From: CAWBNS01 sp964445105
Lineage (GTDB): Bacteria > Chlamydiota > Chlamydiia > Chlamydiales > JAJFMA01
NCBI GenBank assembly: GCA_964445105.1
Contig: CAYUJS010000014.1
Span: 1-40,521 of the forward strand
Direction of reading: 5' to 3'
Length of the DNA: 40,521 bases
Positions 34,809 to 40,521 of the stretch are shown here, piece by piece. How positions within the stretch are numbered: the stretch's first letter is position 1; each line of letters starts with the position of its first letter. Below the pieces are notes generated by a model. The model saw only the letters and a program-made list of their open reading frames with translations. It did no database searches and was not told the origin of the DNA. Made by a program: the position numbers and the translations under genes.

Positions 34809-34837
34809 ATTGTATTCTAAACATAGATTTGAAACAA
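34809..34837 (-). promoter_or_regulatory. sigma-70-type promoter of the symporter-AsmA-comF-bshB1 operon
   Basis: TTGTTT (34837-34832) and TACAAT (34814-34809) on the minus strand are separated by the ideal 17 bases. Transcription would start near 34802, giving a leader of about 50 bases. The AT-rich divergent region 34800-34860 must also serve bshA on the other strand, for which no clear hexamer pair was found. Confidence 0.6.
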
Positions 34838-34994
34838 CTTTTTTATTCTAGCTAAAAACAGCGGTTAGTCACCGGTCCAAAACGTAATCTGTCTGTCTTC
34901 TCAAAATCTTACGCCCGGGCTGACCGCGGTTTTTAGGCCTAGCCGGAATTTATGAATAGCTCGTAGACTCTCGCCTGGATCAGAGAGGTTACTT

Positions 34995-36110
34995 TTGTCA
35001 CGTAAGAAAAAACTACGTATCGGTATGGTTTGCTACCCTTCGCATGGAGGGAGCGGAGTCATCGCCACGGAATTGGGTCAGGCGCTGGCTGAGCGAGGGC
35101 ATCAGGTACACTTTATTACCTATGAATTGCCCTTCCGTTTGCGCCTCGAGCAGCCCAATATTTTTTTTCATCAGGTCGAAATGGTGCACTACGACCTGTT
35201 TCGTTATCCAGACTACGCGCTGACCTTGGCCGTCAAAATGGCAGAGGTTGCGCGCATCCATAACCTGGATCTTTTTCATGTGCACTATGCGATCCCTCAC
35301 GCCACAAGTGCCCTCCTTGCCAAGAACCTGCTGCGCACCCGCTATCCCGCCGTGATCACCACCTTACACGGCACGGATGTCACCCTAGTTGGCCGCGATC
35401 CGGCCTACCACGAGGCGGTAAAATTTAGTATCGAACAGAGCTGCGGGGTGACTGCCGTGAGCCGCGATTTAAAAAAGCAGACAGCCAAGTTATTCGGGTC
35501 AAAAAAAGAGGTCCAGGTCATCCATAACTTTTTTTCGCCGCGGCCGATGAAAAAGAAAAGCCATCCTACCAAGCTCATCGTGCATGCCTCCAACTTCAGA
35601 CCCTTGAAGCGCATACCCGATGTGATCCACATCTTTGAAAAAGTACACCAGAAGATCGCCTGTAGGCTGGCCTTGGTCGGAGGTGGGCCCGGTCTGGAAG
35701 AGGCTAGAGAGCTCGTCGCAAGCAAAGGGCTGGGCAAAGCTGTGCTATTTTACGGGCCAAGCCTACGCGCGGATGAAGTTGTGGCAAACGCCGACTTGTT
35801 TCTCCTGCCAAGCAGCCAGGAGTCTTTCGGACTAGCCGCTTTGGAAGCAATGGCTTATGGCGTGCCTGTAATCGCTTCAAAAGTAGGGGGCCTACCCGAA
35901 GTAGTCCAAGATGGCATCACCGGCTATTTGGCTCCCTGCGGAGATCTCAATGCCATGGCAGCCCACGCGCTTGAAATCCTGACCCAGCCAGAGCTTGCCC
36001 AAAGACTGGGAGAAGCCGGTAAAAAACGGGCCGAAAAGCTATTCTCCACCGCTAAAATCGTCCCACAGTATGAAGCCTACTATGAAAAGATCTTGCGTGA
36101 GTCTTCTTGA
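34995..36110 (+). CDS. bshA: N-acetyl-alpha-D-glucosaminyl L-malate synthase BshA
   Basis: BshA joins GlcNAc from UDP-GlcNAc to L-malate, the first step of bacillithiol synthesis. The 371-residue GT4-family glycosyltransferase has the family-typical N-terminus GMVCYPSHGGSGVIATELG, the acceptor-side LFHVHYAIPHATSA, TTLHGTDVTLVG, and the nucleotide-sugar site SSQESFGLAALEAMAYGVPV with its E-x7-E pair. A TTG start at 34995 is supported by GAGAGG six bases upstream; the first ATG is ten codons in. It is divergent from the operon that ends in bshB1. Confidence 0.9.
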   Translation: MSRKKKLRIGMVCYPSHGGSGVIATELGQALAERGHQVHFITYELPFRLRLEQPNIFFHQVEMVHYDLFRYPDYALTLAVKMAEVARIHNLDLFHVHYAIPHATSALLAKNLLRTRYPAVITTLHGTDVTLVGRDPAYHEAVKFSIEQSCGVTAVSRDLKKQTAKLFGSKKEVQVIHNFFSPRPMKKKSHPTKLIVHASNFRPLKRIPDVIHIFEKVHQKIACRLALVGGGPGLEEARELVASKGLGKAVLFYGPSLRADEVVANADLFLLPSSQESFGLAALEAMAYGVPVIASKVGGLPEVVQDGITGYLAPCGDLNAMAAHALEILTQPELAQRLGEAGKKRAEKLFSTAKIVPQYEAYYEKILRESS

Positions 36111-36139
36111 GGAACTAAACGCAAGAGAGAGAAGAAAAA

Positions 36140-36177
36140 GGGCGAAAGAAAGGGGTTTGATCCCTTCTTTCGCGCCA
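36140..36177. terminator. bidirectional-looking hairpin between bshA and the ankyrin-SET gene
   Basis: GGCGAAAGAAAGGG (36141-36154) pairs with CCCTTCTTTCGCGCC (36162-36176) around a short loop, with one bulge. On the minus strand the stem is followed by five T and a pyrimidine tract, so it can terminate the ankyrin-SET transcript. On the plus strand it lies just after the bshA stop, without a T tract. Confidence 0.6.
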
Positions 36178-36347
36178 AATATTGAAGCCGGCCTTTGAGG
36201 CGCAGAAAGCAGAGGTGATGATGGCCCTTCAGCCGTTCCCTTTTTACTTACTTCGGCGTGCAAGAGCTGCCGCGGTTGGCTATTTCCCAACAGAAGCCGA
36301 TTTGCCTTTTCTCTAGTGTTCACCAGCTTGTCGTAGCAGCGAGTTTT

Positions 36348-38084
36348 TTAGTTTGCGGCTAATTCGTTGATCCCCGTCTGCTGATTAAAATAATTGAGCG
36401 TGTCCTCGACTGTAACGCAAAATGTTGTAATATTCGCAGGGCTTAAACTCTCTATAAAATTGTTAAATCCCGTTAGAACTTCCATCATCCTGTCGGCGCT
36501 GTAAGCTTCTATGCGCTCAAGAAACCGTGTTCTTATCCCTGGCATAATCTCGTTTTGCAGATTCTGTGGTGGGGCCACTGCATTACCTTCGAACCTGGCA
36601 AGCTGCCCTAGAAGGTCTTGCCATTTTTTGTAGTGGTCTGAGGGGTCATTAACGACCCCTGTAAGCGAGTCGGATAAAATTCCCTGCTCGCGGACAAAGT
36701 TTTGCCATTCAGTTGGATTGATGGTCCGCGAAAATACAAGATCCATCAAGGCGGTTGGAGTTTGGAAGGGGTATAGTAGCCTGGTTTCCAGAGCTTTAAA
36801 TTGTACCCAATAGGGAGAGTCTTGCGCTGCTTCTTGTTGCCTTTCGTTGGCTTGCGCTAGTTCGAATAGTTCCCCTAATCCTTTTAAGTAATCCTCAAAA
36901 CCTTGAAAAAAAAGCCTCATTGCCCCTTTTCCCGTTATCTCGTAGGGCTTCCCCCACTTGAGGGTATGGTAGCAACAAGTATAGTCATAACAAAGAGGGA
37001 CGCCGTCCTGAATTCCAGCTGGGTCCGCTACAAAAAAAACTATGCGGGAGGTTTGGCCTGCAGCGTTGTATAAGTTCAAAGGAACGATATTTGGAAACCC
37101 TTCGTTCATATACCTAGTCCAGTTACCGGCTTTTTCTGCGTCCACGGAAACGGTGTAGTTCGAAGCAGCGTTGTCCTCCAGAACAAAAGAATATGTGATC
37201 TCTCTGCCCCCAATTTTTGGTATTTGCCTGATGTCACCCGTATACTCTCCGAGCAATTTGAATGCATTTAGCGTTCCCCTAGCGATCACGTGCCTTGTTG
37301 GAGGAGAATCGCCGTCGACGCCAGGCGCCGTTTCTTCTATCGTGATCGGAGCGGGGACATCTCTTAACAAGCGATACTGCTCTCTGATCTGATGCTGATG
37401 AAAGCTGTATCCCCCGCGCTCCGGTGCTCTGTTGGGGGAAGTCCACAGAAAAGGTAGCAGATTTGCAGGCCACACGCACTGATCGACGTACCGGATGCCC
37501 AACAAGCCTGCAAGCTCATTTACTTGGATTGTTTCCACTGCCCCGCCATGGGCGCGGTACGTGACTGCGTGATGGACTTGCGCTTTGCCTGAAAGGCATG
37601 CTAAGTCTTCGGGGGTGCCATTTTTATGGTTAACCTCTTCCTTTAGTCTTGACCATCGTTCTGGATAATCTGGATGAATCTTAGCTCGGAAGACGTTAGC
37701 TACCTCGTTGGAGATCAGTGCTGCGTGATGGAGCGGAGTCCAACCGTAGCTATCTTTTGCACTGAAATTAGCACCGGCCTCAATGAGGGCGCCAACGATT
37801 TCTTTATGCCCCTTCATCACTGCGATGTGGAGCGCTGTAAACTGGTACATTCCAAATGAAGAGTCTATTTGATTGGAATGTCTCGCCTGAAGGCTCTGAA
37901 TTTGGTTGAGAACTCCACTTTTAGAACAGCTTAAAGCAATCATATATTTAAGGCTATGCGCTTCTAAATTTGATTTTACGGACTTGGGAAGCGAGCGGTC
38001 CTTTTTTTTGAATTTTTCATAGTCGGTTTGAGTAAAAAGATTATTCCAGTCAGCTGGTAAGAGAAGAGGGGAAGTTGGGAGCAT
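36348..38084 (-). CDS. ankyrin-repeat protein with SET-type methyltransferase domain
   Basis: The ATG at 38084 has AAGGA eight bases upstream, giving 578 residues; the frame is open 31 codons further to a TTG without a ribosome site. Residues about 80-140 hold ankyrin repeats (FTALHIAVMKGHKEIVGALI, GWTPLHHAALIS). Residues about 270-375 read as a SET domain: LGEYTGDIR, then VDAEKAGNWTRYMNEGFPN in place of the usual RFINHSxxPN, and finally GVPLCYDYTCCYHTLKWG with the conserved Tyr of the DYxxxY end motif. SET domains transfer methyl groups from S-adenosylmethionine to lysine. Chlamydiae secrete a SET protein (NUE in C. trachomatis) acting on histones. A long helical C-terminus without a known domain follows. 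Role as a host-directed effector is inference. Confidence 0.78.
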   Translation of the reverse strand: MLPTSPLLLPADWNNLFTQTDYEKFKKKDRSLPKSVKSNLEAHSLKYMIALSCSKSGVLNQIQSLQARHSNQIDSSFGMYQFTALHIAVMKGHKEIVGALIEAGANFSAKDSYGWTPLHHAALISNEVANVFRAKIHPDYPERWSRLKEEVNHKNGTPEDLACLSGKAQVHHAVTYRAHGGAVETIQVNELAGLLGIRYVDQCVWPANLLPFLWTSPNRAPERGGYSFHQHQIREQYRLLRDVPAPITIEETAPGVDGDSPPTRHVIARGTLNAFKLLGEYTGDIRQIPKIGGREITYSFVLEDNAASNYTVSVDAEKAGNWTRYMNEGFPNIVPLNLYNAAGQTSRIVFFVADPAGIQDGVPLCYDYTCCYHTLKWGKPYEITGKGAMRLFFQGFEDYLKGLGELFELAQANERQQEAAQDSPYWVQFKALETRLLYPFQTPTALMDLVFSRTINPTEWQNFVREQGILSDSLTGVVNDPSDHYKKWQDLLGQLARFEGNAVAPPQNLQNEIMPGIRTRFLERIEAYSADRMMEVLTGFNNFIESLSPANITTFCVTVEDTLNYFNQQTGINELAAN

Positions 38085-38173
38085 TTTTGGTTTCCTTTTT
38101 GGGTAAAATCCGTAGGTTTTATAGCGGTGACGACAATTACAGGGTGCAGCCCGGCGCAACAAACCAATCAATA

Positions 38174-38200
38174 GCAAATTTTGCGAATTTTTTGCAAATT
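38174..38200. promoter_or_regulatory. phased GCRAATT words upstream of the ankyrin-SET gene
   Basis: Three copies of GCAAATT, GCGAATT and GCAAATT begin at 38174, 38183 and 38194, about one helical turn apart, in AT-rich DNA 90-115 bases upstream of the start codon. They could be an operator or a bent upstream element. No regulator is known. Confidence 0.3.
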
Positions 38201-38245
38201 AAAAATTAAATATGTCTGGTTTCGGACAGGCTTTACTAAAGACGT

Positions 38246-39673
38246 CTAATGGAGGCGACAGTCGCGAACTTTTTTTAGACTATTAGGTTGGGGGGTTCTC
38301 TTCGAGTAGGCGCAGGTCACGACATAGCTCAAAGCGGAGAGGTTGGCTCCGATCAAAGCCGCTGCGTAGGCGAGCCCGTCGGGGTCTACAGACCACTCTT
38401 GATGATGGTACAAAATGTACCCGGTCCAACCGACAAATCCGGCGAACAGAGAAATCCATCCCGCAGATCTGGGAGGGTTTTTCAGATAAAGTGCTCCGGT
38501 AACAGGCACGAACAGCGACACAAACAAAAAGGCGCCTGAGTGGACCATCAAGCCGTAAATGTTTTGTGTAAACAAAGCCAGAGCGGCAGCTATGGCGCAT
38601 AAAATTACATTGCTTAACCTTGCAGCTAGTAAAGGCCAGCGGCTCTCTTTGAGATCAAAAAGCCCCTGACAGATGATTGAACTGCCCGCCAGCAAGTAAC
38701 TGTCGGCAGTGCTCATCGTGGCAGAGAGCATGCCAAAAATAAACAGCAGCATAGTCAGCGGGCTGGCATTTTGCCGCACAAGAGCGAAGATTACATTTTC
38801 TGAGCTTCCCTCTAAATTGACGACCAGGCGGCTATAATAGCCCACCAAAATCACGCCAAAACCAAGAAACAGGTAAAGCGCGGCCGATAACCAAAGGCTG
38901 ATCTTTGCAGTTTTTGCGCTCGTGCAAGCGAAGACGCGCTGCATCAGATCTTGCCCCATTAAAGCGCCTAGCCCCGTCATGGTCAGCATGCCGATATAGG
39001 TAAGGTAGCCATGTTTGGCGTGTGCAACCGGAGCAAGTTCACTGAACCCATCGAAGAGCTTGTTGAGGGAAACAGAGAGATGCTCAGGATTGGAAAAAAT
39101 CGGAAATAGAAGTGAGATCAGTCCCGCGGTGACAAAAAGAAGCTGCAGAAAGTCAGTCATTACTACCGCCCAAAGCCCTCCGAGCATGGTGTAGCCACCC
39201 ACAGTAAGCCCAGCGACGCAGATACTCGCGGAAAGGGAAAAATCAGAAAAGCTATGGATAAGAAAACCGATGGCTACCAGCTGCGCGGCTACGGTGCCTA
39301 TGTAGAAGGGGACCGTGGCGATCGCACAAAGACGCTCCACCGTAACGCCATAAGCGCCGCGCATCACCTCGTTGATGGTCTGAAGCTTGGCTTTGTATAC
39401 ACGGCCCGCGTAAAATAGGGCGCAGATAACAAGGGCGAGCGCACAACCGAAAGGATCGGGTAGAATAGGCGCCATGCCGCTTGCATAGACTACTGTAGAC
39501 ACCCCTAAAATAGAGCCAGCGCCAAACCAAGTTGCAGTGATGGTGGGAACAGCCCAGAATACAGAAAGCTTACGCCCAGCTAAATAGTAATCCTCTAGGT
39601 GCTTCACTCTTCCTTGGCAAAAAAAACCAACCAGAAGCAATAAAAACAGATAGAATCCAACAAAAACGAGCAC
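38246..39673 (-). CDS. sodium:solute symporter (SSS family), copy 2
   Basis: A 475-residue paralogue of the product of 33367-34752, with the same hallmarks: HLEDYYLAGRKLSVFWAVPT, ATWFGAGSILGVSTVVY, GLGALMGQDLMQRVFAC and LSATMSTADSYLLAGSSIIC. About 13 membrane segments are visible. The tail is longer and more basic (SKRTPQPNSLKKVRDC) than in copy 1. The GTG start at 39673 aligns with the ATG of copy 1, with AGGTGA just upstream. It is not followed by AsmA-like or comF genes, unlike copy 1. Substrate unknown; sequence differences in membrane segments suggest related but distinct solutes. Confidence 0.92.
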   Translation of the reverse strand: MLVFVGFYLFLLLLVGFFCQGRVKHLEDYYLAGRKLSVFWAVPTITATWFGAGSILGVSTVVYASGMAPILPDPFGCALALVICALFYAGRVYKAKLQTINEVMRGAYGVTVERLCAIATVPFYIGTVAAQLVAIGFLIHSFSDFSLSASICVAGLTVGGYTMLGGLWAVVMTDFLQLLFVTAGLISLLFPIFSNPEHLSVSLNKLFDGFSELAPVAHAKHGYLTYIGMLTMTGLGALMGQDLMQRVFACTSAKTAKISLWLSAALYLFLGFGVILVGYYSRLVVNLEGSSENVIFALVRQNASPLTMLLFIFGMLSATMSTADSYLLAGSSIICQGLFDLKESRWPLLAARLSNVILCAIAAALALFTQNIYGLMVHSGAFLFVSLFVPVTGALYLKNPPRSAGWISLFAGFVGWTGYILYHHQEWSVDPDGLAYAAALIGANLSALSYVVTCAYSKRTPQPNSLKKVRDCRLH

Positions 39674-39677
39674 CTAT

Positions 39678-39815
39678 TCACCTGTAAGCTGTGGGAGTCC
39701 GTATTAATTCGAAGAAGATAGTAGCGACTTGCTGCTTTGATGGACAGAAAATGGCGATGGCCCGGCCGAGCCAGGCTGCCCAGTAGAGCAAGCGAAAGAG
39801 CAGAAGGCTCAGCAA
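39678..39815 (-). CDS. possible small hydrophobic protein coupled to symporter 2
   Basis: A 45-codon frame from a TTG at 39815 ends in TGA four bases before the symporter GTG. It encodes one strongly hydrophobic segment (LSLLLFRLLYWAAWLG) and a polar tail (SKQQVATIFFELIRTPTAYR). Composition looks coding and the spacing suggests translational coupling, but there is no ATG or clear ribosome site, and I recognise no family. It may be the end of a gene cut by decay. Confidence 0.3.
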   Translation of the reverse strand: MLSLLLFRLLYWAAWLGRAIAIFCPSKQQVATIFFELIRTPTAYR

Positions 39816-39957
39816 AAAAATCGTCTCGAGGCGCCCGGTTGCTTTTGCCCGCGAGCGGCTCTATCAGGAATTGTGCGCAGCCTTCAAGCGAGGGCTAAAT
39901 TAAACATTTTTCAGTTCAAGCTATGCAAACCAGTCGGTGCTGAAAACCGATTCTCGA

Positions 39958-39967
39958 NNNNNNNNNN
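39958..39967. other. assembly gap (10 N)
   Basis: Ten undetermined bases join two contigs. True gap size is unknown, and sequence on the two sides need not be adjacent in the genome. Confidence 0.99.
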
Positions 39968-40000
39968 CAGCGGAGTCTCCGACTGAGAGCTACCAGTTCT

Positions 40001-40287
40001 TAACCCGCCGCCAGCAAAACTATCTGCGCTTGAAGCGGTTCAGCTAGTGCTGAAACCCGCCCTCAAGGCAAGTTTGAGCGCGCATAGAAGCTTTCGGAGG
40101 AGGTTCGATCGGCGAAGAAAAGTACCAGTGGATCTTCACCACTTTTGTGAATGCTGTATTAAGCCTCGAAGGAGGCGGGAAGAAGGTTATCTATCAGAGT
40201 CTGTGCTGTCAGGACTGCGGAGATGCATGTAAAAAACAGCAGCCGTTCAGGTGCGCGCAAAAATCTCTGCTCTCTTTACGGCTTAAC
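40001..40287. repeat. degenerate dispersed repeat, copies 2 and 3
   Basis: 40001-40083 matches 20371-20463 (shared CCCGCCG, CAGCAAAACT and GAGCGCGCA words in the same order). 40257-40287 repeats part of it again (AAATCTCTGCTCT, then CGGCTTAACG). Between them a frame read from about 40120 gives YQWIFTTFVNAVLSLEGG and a Cys-rich stretch (CCQDCGDACKKQQP), which may be a gene fragment of unknown family. Confidence 0.45.
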
Positions 40288-40370
40288 GAAGCGCTCTAAA
40301 ACAAGCAATCAGCGCCGATAGCGCTCTATGATTCACTCTTTAAGCTCTTTATCGGTGAGCGGCGTAAGAT

Positions 40371-40413
40371 CTGGAGTTTGGACTAATTCTAACCATTCTG
40401 CTCACAAAACCAG
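40371..40413. repeat. 43-bp direct repeat, first copy
   Basis: Starts CTGGAGTTTGGACTAATTCT and ends ACAAAACCAG. The second copy is at 40468-40510, 97 bases downstream, with a single difference. AGATCT precedes both copies closely. Confidence 0.9.
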
Positions 40414-40467
40414 CTTGAATGGAGCCGCTGCTCGCCGCCTCGGGACTTTAAGTTAGAGAGATCTAAA

Positions 40468-40510
40468 CTGGAGTTTGGACTAATTCTAACCATTCCGCTC
40501 ACAAAACCAG
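40468..40510. repeat. 43-bp direct repeat, second copy
   Basis: Same sequence as 40371-40413 apart from one T-to-C change. Being at the window end and beyond the N gap, this could be the start of a longer tandem array, or repeat-induced assembly structure. Confidence 0.9.
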
Positions 40511-40521
40511 ATCACCGGACC

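Noticed and set aside
38085..38177. TTG start adding 31 residues to the ankyrin-SET protein
   Set aside because: Basic, Cys-containing leader without ribosome site, while ATG 38084 has AAGGA at good spacing.

Overview
This is a piece of a member of the phylum Chlamydiota outside the classical Chlamydia genus, with base composition near 50% GC by eye. The reasons are a neighbouring pair of mreB and a GTP-type PEP carboxykinase, an nqrBCDE block without nqrA or nqrF, an RHS protein whose C-terminal domain resembles the chlamydial DUF687 family as I remember it, and several eukaryote-like ankyrin, TPR and SET domain proteins typical of amoeba-associated chlamydiae. A run of ten N at 39958-39967 shows a scaffolded draft assembly.

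Layout. 1-1425: the tail of an Rpn/PD-(D/E)XK nuclease-transposase family protein and a frameshifted antitoxin-like helix-turn-helix gene. 1940-7884: a very large secreted RHS/YD-repeat protein with a hydrolase-like C-terminal domain, whose stop codon overlaps the start of a small secreted partner. 8016-8357: an inverted-repeat element, a terminator and a promoter. 8451-12998: a 1515-residue ankyrin, patatin, NB-ARC-like and TPR protein. 13178-20276: conserved core genes mreB, pckA and a LysM protein on the plus strand, running into mfd on the minus strand with a coding overlap. 20277-23039: gene-poor decayed DNA with one orphan membrane-anchored gene, dispersed repeats and a remnant of an RHS gene. 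23040-26789: nqrB, C, D and E, encoding part of the sodium-pumping NADH:quinone reductase, with a visible promoter and a leader hairpin. 26953-27222: a large imperfect palindrome. 27255-34752: a tightly packed minus-strand operon of sodium:solute symporter, AsmA-like giant protein, ComF-like phosphoribosyltransferase and bshB1. 34995-36110: bshA, divergent from that operon. 36348-38084: an ankyrin plus SET-domain protein. 38246-39673: a second, paralogous sodium:solute symporter. The right end is gap and repeat sequence.

How the parts fit together. The housekeeping half covers cell shape and division (MreB, and possibly the LysM protein), carbon entry to gluconeogenesis (PckA), transcription-coupled repair (Mfd), sodium bioenergetics (Na+-NQR feeding two Na+ symporters) and thiol metabolism (BshA and BshB1 at the two ends of one divergent locus, suggesting bacillithiol). 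The accessory half is a set of large host- or competitor-facing candidates: the RHS-hydrolase pair, the NLR-like patatin protein and the ankyrin-SET protein. All domain calls come from reading translated sequence by eye; no search was run.
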